Shown one piece after another: positions 1 to 8,798 of a DNA stretch of 64,000 nt. The notes under the pieces were generated by a model that saw only the letters and a program-made list of their open reading frames with translations, was not told where the DNA came from and made no database searches. The translations under genes and the position numbers were made by a program. Source of the stretch: Planctomycetaceae bacterium (GTDB lineage: Bacteria > Planctomycetota > Planctomycetia > Pirellulales > Pirellulaceae). Every line of letters starts with the position of its first letter. Position 1 is the first letter of the stretch. The stretch lies in NCBI GenBank assembly GCA_020638975.1, contig JACKHN010000005.1:321460-385459 (forward strand), read 5' to 3'.

Positions 1-740
1 GAACTGCGAAGAATCGAAAGGCCAAGGTCCATGTTGCCCGTGAACTTCACTTGCACCATCCGGTTGCCGCGAATGCGGCGATAGACGTCGCTGATCGGCC
101 CATGCATTAGCAATTGGCCGCGTTCGATGATTCCGATCGACGTACAACAGTCGGCCAGTTCCGTGAGGATGTGACTCGAAATCAGAATCGTCTTCCCCAT
201 CCGGCGCAGTTCTTTGAGCAACGCCTTGACTTCCACACGTGCTCGCGGATCGAGACCGCTGGCGGGTTCATCCAGGATTAGCACCGGCGGGTCGTGGACC
301 AGCGTCTTTGCCAAACACAGACGCTGCTTCATGCCACGCGACAATCCGTTGACGAAGTCATCGCGTTTGTGGCCGAGGTCGAGTAGCTCCAGCACGTCGC
401 TGATCACACGCTTGCGCTGCGACCGACCGATTCGATAGGCGACGGCAAAGAAGTCGAGGAACTCCCAAACCCGCATGCCGTCATAGACGCCAAAGTTGTC
501 AGGCATATAGCCGACGCTATGTCGCACCGCCATCGGATCGCCGGTGACACTGTGCCCGTTGACGATCCCTTCGCCGCGAGTTGCCTTGAGTAACGTGGCG
601 AGAAACCGAATGCTGGTGCTCTTGCCGGCACCGTTGGGGCCGATAAAACCGAACATTTCGCCGGCGTCGATCTTTAAGTTCAGCCGTTCGACGGCGGTAA
701 ACTCGCCATAGTCTTTGCCGAAATCAATCAGTTCAATCAT
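1..740 (-). CDS. ABC transporter ATP-binding protein (partial, C-terminus off the left edge)
   Basis: Nucleotide-binding subunit of an ABC transporter, expected to hydrolyse ATP on the cytoplasmic face for a membrane partner that is not in the window. Reading down from the ATG at 740 about 246 residues are visible. Walker A is GPNGAGKST, the signature is LSRGMKQR, Walker B is VLILDEPASGLDP, and the H-switch is ISSHI. This set is typical of ABC-2-type exporters of the CcmA/GldA kind. The start codon overlaps the stop of the upstream lipoprotein gene (ATGA, 737-740), so the two are translationally coupled and probably act together. The substrate cannot be told from the sequence. The frame is open to the window edge, so only the C-terminal end is missing. 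Confidence 0.93.
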   Translation of the reverse strand, partial: MIELIDFGKDYGEFTAVERLNLKIDAGEMFGFIGPNGAGKSTSIRFLATLLKATRGEGIVNGHSVTGDPMAVRHSVGYMPDNFGVYDGMRVWEFLDFFAVAYRIGRSQRKRVISDVLELLDLGHKRDDFVNGLSRGMKQRLCLAKTLVHDPPVLILDEPASGLDPRARVEVKALLKELRRMGKTILISSHILTELADCCTSIGIIERGQLLMHGPISDVYRRIRGNRMVQVKFTGNMDLGLSILRS

Positions 741-3487
741 TCGGACTCCGCTTCATCCCTGCTTGGTTCTTCGGTGCCTTCAATTTCGGCTTTCGGTTTG
801 TCCTGAGCGAAATCGGCGACGGTGTTGACGTCGGGGCGTGGCTCGGACAGCGGGCCACGCTTCAGGTGAACTAAGAATAAATTGCGCCGTGTTTCCTGGG
901 ACGAGGTGGGCCGAATCGCCATCCCCGGCAAGTTGTCATCGCTCCAGCCGACCAGCCGTACATCACCGGGTCGCAAACGCAAACCAACGCTTGCCAGATC
1001 GACGAGTTGCCCCAGGGCCAATTCGCCGAACCGCGAAGAACGGCACCAAGACAACAGTTCACCACGATCCCAATTGCCATCACCTTCGCGGCGGCCATTT
1101 ACTCGTTGATCGAAACTTCGGAACACGCTGGCCACTTCCTGGACCGAAGCAACTTCCGCCAATGAAAGCTTCTTGTCTTCGTCCTTGTCGTACTCTCGTA
1201 GCAGCTGGTCAGCTTGGCGATCGAAACTGAACGTGGCCGGGGCGTCGTCCCATTGCTTCAGTCGAGCCAAGTTCCCAGCAGCCGCCTCAAAAGGAACGGA
1301 AACGTCCATTCCTGCCGGTAATTCGTCGATCCAACAAGTTTGGATCTCGCCGCTCATCGTCCGCCGCAGCACGCCGACATGCTTCATCGATATCGGTGTT
1401 CCATTGCGGAGTCGGAACCCGACAGCCTCGTCTCCTGTGAATGCAAACGTTCCGCCCAAATCAGCCATCTGCTCGCAATGCACGGTTTGCGTGCTGTTCG
1501 AAGCGACCTGAAAGCCACTCAACCGAAGTTCCTTGTCACGGCGAAGGCTGACGGTGTAAGTCGGGTCATGTGGTCCCAAGACGAAGTCGGGGTTCGACGA
1601 AAAGGGTTGGGCGAGCGAACTCGCGTCGTCGAACACCAAATCATAGGACGAAGAAAGTGAAGTGTACAACGCGGTGTATCGTGTTACATGGGCGCGCGAG
1701 TAGTCGCCTTGCGCTTCCACGACGCCGATCTCGGTAACACTGCGAGCGAAGCCGATATCGAGTTGTGCGAGTCGCACAACAGCAACGGCTCCGATGATGG
1801 CTAAGATTGGTGCGGCTACCCACGCCCACTCGACGCGTCCCATGAGTCGGAAGAAGCCCCAGTTGATCGGAGCCAGTACGATCAAATAGACGGCCAACAC
1901 CTTCAAGACGAAGTCGCCTTTGGGAATCGAGATACCTGCCGCAACTTTTAACGCCTCGCGGGCAGCATCCGACGCGCCGCTTTGATCGTTCCATGCCGCC
2001 ATTCCCGATTTCGGTCGAAATGGATAGCCGAGGAAGTGTGTGTCATCGTCGACTGGGTCAAGATCCTTGGCGGAAGGTCGAGGCTTTTCGTCTTGTTGGA
2101 ATGCGACACGTTGAGCATTCGTCGATTCATCGACTTCTTCGCCGGGTTCAACATAGCCACGCGGTCGGACCAGCGAAGCGTAATGCCCGATGTCGCGTGT
2201 GAAGTAGCGAAGCGTAGTCACGAGCCGGGCGTCCGTGACTAAAGACTGGTGGTAGTCCGTCCAGCGTGCATCGGCAAGGAGACTGTCGAAGCGAAAGCTG
2301 CGTCTCGGTCGCCGCAGCAGCGTCGCATTGAAGAAACTATCGAAGCTTGTCCAATTCACGATCGTGCGGTCGGAAAGCGAAAACGCCGTCACCACGATTC
2401 GCCCTCCGCCAACTTGCCGCTCAAAAACCAAGCCTCCGGTGTTCGCTAACGGTTCGGCCAGCGGACGCTTTTCCAGCTGCACGCCAATCAACGGCTTGCC
2501 TGGTAAAACATCAAGCGTTCTTAGACCGCCCGACTTCTTATTGGGTAAAGCCCAATGGGCGTTGAGTTCCTCGATCGCCGCTTGATCGATTTCGACGGTC
2601 TTCGACACCGTCGCAGGCAGAAACTCATCCAAGAATGTTCCGTTGAGCTTCTCCAGCGTATTGGGGCCGCTGATGATTAGCTGCCCACCCCAATTCAACC
2701 AATCGAGCATTGCTTGACACTGATCGGGGGTCAACGTATTTGGATCGGCGTCGTCCCAGAGGATGTAGGCGAGGCTGGTCCACGTCAGTGGATTCGTCGG
2801 CAGCGGCGCTATGCGTTCGATCTTCGGCAACAAAACTCGATAGTACAAATATGCGTCCGTATTGTAGTCGTCTGCAGTCGGCGAAGAGACGCTCGGCAAC
2901 CGTTTGAGATATCCATAGCGATCCGGATCAGCGGCCAACACCATGAAGAAGTACTGATATCCCTCCATGTTCAACGCCGGTTGCCAGTCCTTCTTCAGCA
3001 ACGTCCCGCTGGGGGCCGCTCGCAACTCGCGATGCAAGCCAACGTTCTTGCCACTTTCGTCGGCGGCTGCTCGTGGTATGAAATAGGGCGTTTCGAATCG
3101 CTTCTCCTGCCCCTTAGGGAGTGGCGCGGGACGCGATGAGGAGAGCATGAACGGAGTATCATCGACGAAGATCGGCTTTTCGTTGCGGTCCGTGGCAGTC
3201 GTGTGAAGTTCCGCCTGAACGTTTCGGTTATTGGCTTTCAAGTCGTGTGCGACCGTCACCCAATGTCCTGGCTTTACCAGCGGTGCCGCCAGCGTGTCGT
3301 CCGACGGAACGGTATGGGGAAGTTGGAACTCGAAATCCTCTTCCGGCTTTTTCTTTTTCTTCTCTTCGTCTTCCAGCTTCTTGTCACGTTCAACCAGCGG
3401 ATCGTTGTTACAACCTTTGCACCCCGTCAGCATGACGACGCCAGCGAGTGCTAGGCACAACCACAGCATGGTCTTTGGTGTCGACAT
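737..3487 (-). CDS. Large membrane-anchored lipoprotein with EF-hand loop, partner of ABC ATPase
   Basis: 916 residues. The N-terminus is a lipoprotein signal with lipobox LTGC (Cys23), followed by an acidic/lysine-rich linker. The middle (about residues 230-390) resembles a glutamine-amidotransferase-like fold (GGQLIISGP), as in DUF4350-type proteins that accompany ABC transporters; this assignment is tentative. Two hydrophobic segments lie near residues 530-580 (VLKVLAVYLIVLAP and AAPILAIIGAVAVV). A canonical calcium-binding EF-hand loop, DKDEDKKLSLAE, starts near residue 767, and a degenerate DG-rich loop follows. The stop overlaps the start of the ABC ATPase gene by 4 bp. I infer an envelope component of that transporter, possibly calcium-responsive. 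No enzymatic residues are recognised. The ATG at 3487 has no clear Shine-Dalgarno; Met7 is an alternative start. Confidence 0.85.
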   Translation of the reverse strand: MSTPKTMLWLCLALAGVVMLTGCKGCNNDPLVERDKKLEDEEKKKKKPEEDFEFQLPHTVPSDDTLAAPLVKPGHWVTVAHDLKANNRNVQAELHTTATDRNEKPIFVDDTPFMLSSSRPAPLPKGQEKRFETPYFIPRAAADESGKNVGLHRELRAAPSGTLLKKDWQPALNMEGYQYFFMVLAADPDRYGYLKRLPSVSSPTADDYNTDAYLYYRVLLPKIERIAPLPTNPLTWTSLAYILWDDADPNTLTPDQCQAMLDWLNWGGQLIISGPNTLEKLNGTFLDEFLPATVSKTVEIDQAAIEELNAHWALPNKKSGGLRTLDVLPGKPLIGVQLEKRPLAEPLANTGGLVFERQVGGGRIVVTAFSLSDRTIVNWTSFDSFFNATLLRRPRRSFRFDSLLADARWTDYHQSLVTDARLVTTLRYFTRDIGHYASLVRPRGYVEPGEEVDESTNAQRVAFQQDEKPRPSAKDLDPVDDDTHFLGYPFRPKSGMAAWNDQSGASDAAREALKVAAGISIPKGDFVLKVLAVYLIVLAPINWGFFRLMGRVEWAWVAAPILAIIGAVAVVRLAQLDIGFARSVTEIGVVEAQGDYSRAHVTRYTALYTSLSSSYDLVFDDASSLAQPFSSNPDFVLGPHDPTYTVSLRRDKELRLSGFQVASNSTQTVHCEQMADLGGTFAFTGDEAVGFRLRNGTPISMKHVGVLRRTMSGEIQTCWIDELPAGMDVSVPFEAAAGNLARLKQWDDAPATFSFDRQADQLLREYDKDEDKKLSLAEVASVQEVASVFRSFDQRVNGRREGDGNWDRGELLSWCRSSRFGELALGQLVDLASVGLRLRPGDVRLVGWSDDNLPGMAIRPTSSQETRRNLFLVHLKRGPLSEPRPDVNTVADFAQDKPKAEIEGTEEPSRDEAESE

Positions 3488-3698
3488 TGCGTGTTTCGAT
3501 GATTGCTGGAGGAAAGGACTGCATCGAGCCCTGCGACCGATCCGTCGCTGCTTAGAAACTGGCCAAGAACGACCCGTCTAAACAGCATCGTCAGTGTACG
3601 ATGCTCTATCGCGCGAGGGAAGTATGGACCGAAACCCGATCGACTCGCAATCTCCCATCTCGGCGGCGATTTTCAATACCACAAGACTCCGAAACCGT

Positions 3699-4709
3699 TT
3701 ATCGCGACGCTCGCGCGAACTCGACAACAATAGGGCGATGATCCGATCCGATGTCAGGCCCGACGAACCGTTCCGTCACGATCAAGTCGCGAGAAACCAG
3801 TGCATGGTCGATCGGTATCCTAAGCAGCCATGAGTTGCTGGGCCACGTCGGCTGTACGCCGAATCCTAGACGGCTGTCCTGCAAATCACTTTGTTTCAAA
3901 AGATCTCGGAAGCACGGAGACCAAGACGTTACATTGAGATCGCCCAACACGATCGTCGGATGCGGAAGTTGCAGAACTACTTCACCCAGACGCGCGAGAT
4001 GCTGATCGCGAAGTGCGGCTCGGCGCCGACCAATCGGCGGCAGAGGATGTGTGCCGACCACGTTCAGCGGCTGGCCGTGAAAGTCGACCGTTGCAATAAT
4101 TGTCGGAACTCCAGAATCGTCCAGCGACGCAACTCGCTCTGACCGAATTACGTGTCGACTTAACAACGCGATACCAAAGTTGTCCGAACGCGGACGATAG
4201 ATCGAAAAGGGATAATCGTCGCCGAGTTCTTCGATCGCCTCGCGCCAACGGTCGTCGATCTCCATAACCACCATGAAATCGGCGTCTTGCGAACGGGCGA
4301 ACTCGATAAACCGGTTTGTTTCTTGATTGGTCGTGTGAACGTTTACCGATATCGCCCGACAGATCGGACCAGCAACCGCACCGTGGTGCTGGGGGAAGAA
4401 TAGTGGCGCGAGCTGGATTGCGTTGACCAATGCGATGGTGCCCGCCAACCCAGCCCACTTCCAGCGTCTTGATACGAGCAATACCGAGCAGGCCAGGACT
4501 GTCGACACGGTCAGTTGTAGGGGCCAGTGAGTAGCGAGTTCGCAAATCGAATTCCATCGAGCGCCCATTGCAGCCAGAGTGACCAGTGCTGCTAAGACCG
4601 ACCCACATGCTGCAAGCCAAACAACGATCCGAATCAACAAGCGATCGTTGCAATCGGCGCGGACATGATTCTGTGTCATCGAGGAGATTCTCGTTCGCGT
4701 TTCTACCAT
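3699..4709 (-). CDS. Membrane-anchored endonuclease/exonuclease/phosphatase family protein
   Basis: 336 residues: three N-terminal hydrophobic segments followed by an EEP-fold (DNase I-like) phosphoesterase domain. Expected catalytic elements are present: the metal-binding Glu in VVMEIDDRW, the His in VVGTHPLPP, GDLN in VLGDLNVTSW, and the terminal SDH in GSDHRPIVVEF. The architecture resembles E. coli YafD-like proteins. The substrate is unknown; the family hydrolyses phosphodiesters or phosphomonoesters. The start at 4709 was chosen because AGGA lies 6 nt upstream. A longer frame up to 5060 would overlap the divergent SRAP gene and lacks membrane or domain logic. Met11 (4679) is a second possible start. 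Confidence 0.88.
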   Translation of the reverse strand: MVETRTRISSMTQNHVRADCNDRLLIRIVVWLAACGSVLAALVTLAAMGARWNSICELATHWPLQLTVSTVLACSVLLVSRRWKWAGLAGTIALVNAIQLAPLFFPQHHGAVAGPICRAISVNVHTTNQETNRFIEFARSQDADFMVVMEIDDRWREAIEELGDDYPFSIYRPRSDNFGIALLSRHVIRSERVASLDDSGVPTIIATVDFHGQPLNVVGTHPLPPIGRRRAALRDQHLARLGEVVLQLPHPTIVLGDLNVTSWSPCFRDLLKQSDLQDSRLGFGVQPTWPSNSWLLRIPIDHALVSRDLIVTERFVGPDIGSDHRPIVVEFARASR

Positions 4710-4904
4710 TGTGTATCCTACGCTGGGCGGCGCGAAGAACCACTTCTCCGAGTGAGGCACAATAGCGGTTCGGGAGCGTCGAGCTTGACGACGGAGCGTT
4801 CTATCGAGCGTGTTCCCAAGCCGGTAGAATTGGTCGCGAGTGTTATGATCCTGCGCCAAGCAGGCGAGCCAAGTAAATAGCAAGCTTGATGACAAAGTAT
4901 CCCT

Positions 4905-5588
4905 ATGTGTGCCCGCTACAAAGTCGAAGACGATTTTCTCGAGTATGGCAACCAGACGCTGGCTGCTTTCGATCTGCAAATCACTCCAGGCCAGTTTTCC
5001 ACCGGCGACTTCTATCCCACCTACAACGTCATTACGTTGCGGCTGGACGCAAGTGAACAATGGACTCTTCAGCCTAGTACCTGGGGCTTGGTGCCAAGTT
5101 CATGGAGACCCTCGAAGGACGCGACTTCTTCGGTCGACATTATCAAGGAACGAAAGCGATTCCAACGCGAGAAGATTAACGCCCGCTCCGAGACCGCTCA
5201 CACGACCTGGCCGTGGAAGTTCTCGTTTAAGACGCAGCGTTGCTTGATGCTAGCGACCAGCTTCTTCGAACCGCACATCGACGGGGGGCAAGCTCACTAT
5301 CGTCTGTCCGATCATCGAGCCTTCTTCATTCCCGCCTTGTGGGCAAGTTGGGAGTCGAAGGTCGAAGGAGTCGATCCGCTCGACAGTTGTGTCATGTTGA
5401 CCACGGAAGCCAACGATCTGGTGCGGACCACACGTTCCGGTCGACTGCGTCAGCCGGTGGTGTTAACGGACCCAGACGATTGCCGCAGCTACTGCTCGAC
5501 CGACTCAACAGAACATTCACAGCTCGCACAACTGTTTGCGCCTTGCGACGCTGATTGCATGACGGTCGAACACGTCGCAAAGAAGTAA
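4905..5588 (+). CDS. SRAP (SOS response-associated peptidase) family protein, YedK/HMCES type
   Basis: 227 residues. The family shields abasic sites in single-stranded DNA by forming a thiazolidine link through Cys2. The protein begins MCARYK, so Cys2 follows the initiator Met as required. The conserved Asn lies in KINARSETA and the conserved Glu in ATSFFEP. The C-terminal His motif of YedK (IHDRRP) is not conserved: the matching stretch reads RSGRLRQPVVL, with Arg where the catalytic His is expected and a few extra residues before it. Length is typical. It is convergent with the sigma factor gene and divergent from the phosphoesterase gene. It may have altered crosslink-release activity, or belong to a diverged subfamily. 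Confidence 0.9.
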   Translation: MCARYKVEDDFLEYGNQTLAAFDLQITPGQFSTGDFYPTYNVITLRLDASEQWTLQPSTWGLVPSSWRPSKDATSSVDIIKERKRFQREKINARSETAHTTWPWKFSFKTQRCLMLATSFFEPHIDGGQAHYRLSDHRAFFIPALWASWESKVEGVDPLDSCVMLTTEANDLVRTTRSGRLRQPVVLTDPDDCRSYCSTDSTEHSQLAQLFAPCDADCMTVEHVAKK

Positions 5589-5616
5589 GGTGCCGGCGTC
5601 AGTGGGCCCCATTCGT

Positions 5617-6171
5617 TCAACCTAGCTCCTGCAAACGTTCCTTCAACTGCATTCTCGCCCGATGCAACCGACTGCGAACCGTGCCCACGTTGATGTCAAG
5701 AGTTTCAGCAATCTGTTCGTAGTCACAGCCATCCATCTCACGCAGGACCAAGATCTCGCGATGCTCGTCGCTGAGCGTGGCCAACGCGCGATGGACTTGT
5801 GCCGCTTGCTCCTCGCGAATCATTTGATCGCCTGGGGCGTCGCCCTCATCCACCGGCTCAACGCCTGAAGCCTCGCGATTCTTATCGACCGACGCTTCAA
5901 CACGTTTCCGCCGCTTGCGACTGATCGCTGTGTTAAATGCAATGCGATACAGCCATGTATAGAACTGGCTATTTTGCTGGAACTTGGCGAGTTTCAGATA
6001 GGCCTGGACGAACGCTTCCTGCACAACGTCCTCAGCCTCGGTGGCGTTGCCACAGAAATGAGCCATCGCGTTGAACAGCCGATTCTGATGGATCTGCACG
6101 AGTTGGCCGAAGGCCGCCGAATTGCCTTGCAGCGAAGCGTCGATCAATTGCGACTCGTCGATGTCAGGCAT
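5617..6171 (-). CDS. ECF-type RNA polymerase sigma factor
   Basis: 184 residues, normal for a group 4 sigma factor. Region 2 occupies about residues 20-95 (NRLFNAMAHF, the DVVQEAFVQAY block, then a basic RKRRKR segment). Region 4 occupies about residues 120-180 (LSDEHREILVLREMDG, then a helix-turn-helix containing YEQIAETLDI and VGTVRSRLHRAR). The acidic linker between them is rich in Asp and Glu. No adjacent anti-sigma gene is seen. The nearest sequence upstream of the start holds copy 1 of the 100-bp MITE-like repeat (6290-6389), which could influence its transcription. The promoter specificity is not predictable from sequence alone. Confidence 0.95.
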   Translation of the reverse strand: MPDIDESQLIDASLQGNSAAFGQLVQIHQNRLFNAMAHFCGNATEAEDVVQEAFVQAYLKLAKFQQNSQFYTWLYRIAFNTAISRKRRKRVEASVDKNREASGVEPVDEGDAPGDQMIREEQAAQVHRALATLSDEHREILVLREMDGCDYEQIAETLDINVGTVRSRLHRARMQLKERLQELG

Positions 6172-6281
6172 CCGGAACCAAAAACGGGAGGAGTATGGAA
6201 AGAGTCGTCAGAAGGGACATTGCAACGCAATCCGCAAAACTTCTATCTTGCGGTGCGAGACCAAACATTGTCAAACCCGTA

Positions 6282-6397
6282 CGCCTACGGGTAGTGGTAC
6301 ACTTCGCCGTAAGTCGGGCACTCCTGCCCGACAAAGGACGGCCAAGAGTGGCCGTCCTACTTTCCGGAATTTCAAACTGTACCACTACCCGCCTACG
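6282..6397. mobile_element. MITE-like element copy 1 (100 bp) with 8-bp target duplication
   Basis: The element occupies 6290-6389, exactly 100 bp. Its ends are inverted repeats (GGTAGTGGTACA against TGTACCACTACC). Flanks 6282-6289 and 6390-6397 are identical (CGCCTACG), a perfect 8-bp target-site duplication. Inside are two hairpins: 6313-6332 (8-bp stem GTCGGGCA, CTCC loop) and 6335-6358 (10-bp stem AGGACGGCCA, AGAG loop). A copy in inverted orientation at 27095-27194 differs at 8 of 100 positions with no gaps. It encodes no protein, so it would have to be mobilised in trans. It lies 119 bp upstream of the sigma factor start. Confidence 0.88.
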
Positions 6398-6456
6398 GGG
6401 ACTGAACGCAACGCTTTCCCAGTTTCCGCCACTTTACCTTCTGCGCGGGAATTGCT

Positions 6457-7536
6457 TCAGTTCAAGGGCAATCCACTCGCCCGTAACACAACTTCCTGTA
6501 CCGCCAGATCGTGTTCCGGAGGGAAGTCGTGTTCTTTTTCACCGCGAATAATCGCGGCAAGGTCTAAGAAGTCTCCATCGTATCGGCCTCCGAGCGGCTT
6601 CAGCGTGACTTCTCGCGTTCCCTTGGCGTAGTCGCCGTGCGAGGTTTCAAGAGCCAGAGTCGCACGAGGCGGTTCGAGCGGCTTGATGTCGATGCCGCCT
6701 TGATCGCCACAGACGACGAACTGCCGACGACGTCCCCCGTCGTACTCGACGACCGAACTTCGCACGGTGGCGGTCGCCTTGGGATATTCAAGTACGGCCA
6801 GGCAATTGTCGAGTAGCGGATCTTGCTCGGAATAGGTTCGCCGATTGAAGGCAGTCACGTTCGTTGGTCGCCCGAGAACCTTCACCACGGCATCAATCAC
6901 GTGACAGCCCAGTTCAAACATCGATCCACCCGGATACTCGACGAGTTCAAGCCGTGTTCCGGAATCCACTTTCTTACTCATGACGGCATGCACTTCGAAG
7001 ACGTGCCCGAACCAACCTTCGCTTGCCGCACGAAACGCCAGTTGAAACGCGGGGTTGTAGCGGAACATGTATCCCACCTGCACGACACGGTGCTGCCGAG
7101 TTGCATCGTCTAGGATGCGTTTGAAGTGGCTAAGCGATTCGCCGGCGGGTTTGTCCAGATGGATATGCACTCCCGCCCCAACACAACGTTCGGCGACCGA
7201 CAAAAGATCTCGAACTTCTGTTTCGACGGCGACGGCTTGCAGCCCGGATGTGTTAAGCAATTCCTCCTCCGACATCCACTTCAAGTCACGATACGTCGCG
7301 CTATCTTTTAGCAGTAGTCGCCGCTTCTCATCAGGCTCGACGACGCCGACGACTTCGTACAGATCGCTGAACTTTCGCAGCGTGTCCATCTTGCCCGAGG
7401 CATGGGCGTGCTTCGTGCCGATCTGGCCGACCTTGATCTTCCCGGATTCAGCCCCGGAGACGTGATAGCCGGCAACGACGAGCGAAACGCCCGCTACGGT
7501 TGATTGTTTGACAAACGCTCGGCGATTAACGGCCAT
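6457..7536 (-). CDS. Exported Gfo/Idh/MocA-family oxidoreductase
   Basis: 359 residues from the ATG at 7536. The N-terminus is a Tat-type signal (VNRRAFVKQSTVAGVSLVVA). A Rossmann-type NAD(P)-binding half follows (KVGQIGTKHAHA; the glycine loop is diverged). The family EKP motif appears as HLDKPAGES. The C-terminal beta-sheet half (GYMFRYNPAF onward) carries the substrate site. The family oxidises or reduces sugars and inositols; planctomycetes have many exported paralogues. It lies downstream of the hydroxypyruvate-isomerase-like gene on the same strand, and the pair probably form an operon for sugar or sugar-acid conversion outside the cytoplasm. The open frame reaches upstream to 7638, but that extension is arginine-rich and precedes the signal peptide, so I rejected it. 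Confidence 0.9.
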   Translation of the reverse strand: MAVNRRAFVKQSTVAGVSLVVAGYHVSGAESGKIKVGQIGTKHAHASGKMDTLRKFSDLYEVVGVVEPDEKRRLLLKDSATYRDLKWMSEEELLNTSGLQAVAVETEVRDLLSVAERCVGAGVHIHLDKPAGESLSHFKRILDDATRQHRVVQVGYMFRYNPAFQLAFRAASEGWFGHVFEVHAVMSKKVDSGTRLELVEYPGGSMFELGCHVIDAVVKVLGRPTNVTAFNRRTYSEQDPLLDNCLAVLEYPKATATVRSSVVEYDGGRRRQFVVCGDQGGIDIKPLEPPRATLALETSHGDYAKGTREVTLKPLGGRYDGDFLDLAAIIRGEKEHDFPPEHDLAVQEVVLRASGLPLN

Positions 7537-7565
7537 GTCATGAATCTCACTTTCAATGAGTAGTC

Positions 7566-7582
7566 GCGTCACCCCGTGACGC
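7566..7582. repeat. Short hairpin between the isomerase and oxidoreductase genes
   Basis: GCGTCAC, a 3-nt CCC loop and GTGACGC form a perfect 7-bp hairpin. It sits 30-46 bp upstream of the oxidoreductase start, inside the presumed operon. It could be a weak attenuator or mRNA processing site. There is no U-run, so it is not a classical terminator. Confidence 0.4.
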
Positions 7583-7650
7583 AGACTCCCGTGCCGCGCG
7601 GCTAGCAGGCAATACCCTGAGGCGACGTTGCGGAGCAACGAGCCTACGAG

Positions 7651-8550
7651 TTACACATCACACACACTGGCCCCATGCCGCAACGCATAGACTTTGTCTT
7701 CCCAGTTCGGAATGAACTCCTGAGCAACGTAGCCGGTGTATCCCGTTGCTAGAATCGCCTTCATCACGGCGGGATAGTTGATCTCTTGGGTATCGTCCAA
7801 CTCGCCGCGCCCCGGATTGCCGGCTGTGTGGTAGTGACCGATGACGTCTTTGTACTGTCCAATGCGTCGGATCACATCGCCGTTCATGATCTGGACATGA
7901 TAGACATCGAATAGCAACTTCATGTTAGGTGAATCCACTCGTCGAATAAGATCGACGCAGAAGTCGACGTCGTCGCCGAAGTAGCCGGGATGTCCTTTCA
8001 TCGGATGGCTTGAGTCTCGCGAATTGAGATGCTCGAGCACGAGGTTGATCTTCTTCTCTTCTGCATACCCGATTACTTGCTTCCAACAATCGACACAATT
8101 CTTCGCGCCTTGTTCGTCCGTAATTCCTGCCTCACGCATCCCGGTGAACGTAATGACGCTGGGACTGCCGACTTCCACGGCGAGATCAATCTTCTCTTTC
8201 AGCATGTCGACGCAGTACTTGATGTTGTCGGGATTGAAGGGTCCCTTCGCAAAACCGTGACTGCTGACCAGGGAGATCTCTAAGCCGAGCTTCTTGACCG
8301 CCGGGTAGTGTTCCGCCGAAATGCCTTCGATCGCGACCAACCCAATGTCGACGCAATGCTTCGCCAACTCGACCGCTGGCATCGGATTAAAGCACCAGCC
8401 CATAACTGACTGGCGAATGCGACCGTTAGTGATTTTGAAATCCTTAGGCACGGCATCTTGTGGTACCTGGGCCGATGCCGCCGACCCAACGGCAGCGACT
8501 CCGGCAGCACCTGCGGCCACCTGAAACATCTCGCGTCGTGAACATTTCAT
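7651..8550 (-). CDS. Exported hydroxypyruvate-isomerase-like TIM-barrel protein
   Basis: 299 residues. The Tat-type leader is CSRREMFQVAAGAAGVAA, with a cleavage-like ASA site near residue 27. The rest is an AP-endonuclease-2-type TIM barrel of sugar isomerases/epimerases. Metal and substrate motifs match hydroxypyruvate isomerase best: LVLEHLN, LLFDVYHVQIM, GHYHTAGNPGRGELDD and QEINYPAVM. Hydroxypyruvate isomerase interconverts hydroxypyruvate and tartronate semialdehyde, but export suggests a different sugar substrate here. The start is strong: AGGAGA lies 7 nt upstream of the ATG at 8550. The oxidoreductase gene follows on the same strand, consistent with a two-gene operon. Confidence 0.88.
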   Translation of the reverse strand: MKCSRREMFQVAAGAAGVAAVGSAASAQVPQDAVPKDFKITNGRIRQSVMGWCFNPMPAVELAKHCVDIGLVAIEGISAEHYPAVKKLGLEISLVSSHGFAKGPFNPDNIKYCVDMLKEKIDLAVEVGSPSVITFTGMREAGITDEQGAKNCVDCWKQVIGYAEEKKINLVLEHLNSRDSSHPMKGHPGYFGDDVDFCVDLIRRVDSPNMKLLFDVYHVQIMNGDVIRRIGQYKDVIGHYHTAGNPGRGELDDTQEINYPAVMKAILATGYTGYVAQEFIPNWEDKVYALRHGASVCDV

Positions 8551-8631
8551 TAGAAAATCTCCTGGAGGAGTTGTGATACCTGAGTGGAGTCACCATTATG
8601 GTCCGATTGCGGCAGGCAAGTCCAGCAGCGA

Positions 8632-8689
8632 GAGTAGGGTCCGCTGTGCGGACCATGAATCCCTGAGGTCCGCACAGCGGACCCTACTC
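8632..8689. repeat. Palindromic repeat, family A copy 1 (perfect 23-bp arms)
   Basis: Arms 8632-8654 and 8667-8689 are perfect inverted repeats of 23 bp around a 12-nt loop. Each arm contains a smaller palindrome (GGTCCGC TGT GCGGACC), so the whole can fold as a cruciform or nested hairpin. It lies in the divergent region between the isomerase and dehydrogenase genes. A relative is at 56646-56699 with the same arm sequence but a different loop. Confidence 0.85.
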
Positions 8690-8798
8690 AACAGAAAGAA
8701 GTTATAGTTGAGCCAAGGTCATAGCCACGCCCTTCATCGGATTGACTATGATAGAGCAACCTTCCTTCACGCCCACCGAGACGAGGAGTTTTCATCTG

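Noticed and set aside
3982..4743. 253-residue minus-strand frame overlapping the phosphoesterase gene
   Set aside because: Same strand but a different frame from the EEP protein; very Arg/Ser-rich composition and no motif.
4710..5060. N-terminal extension of the phosphoesterase frame
   Set aside because: Would overlap the divergent SRAP gene; a Shine-Dalgarno supports the start at 4709.
6290..6389. MITE considered as a rho-independent terminator of the oxidoreductase or sigma factor gene
   Set aside because: It lies upstream of the sigma start and upstream, not downstream, of any gene end in that direction, and it has exact target duplications, so an inserted element explains it better.
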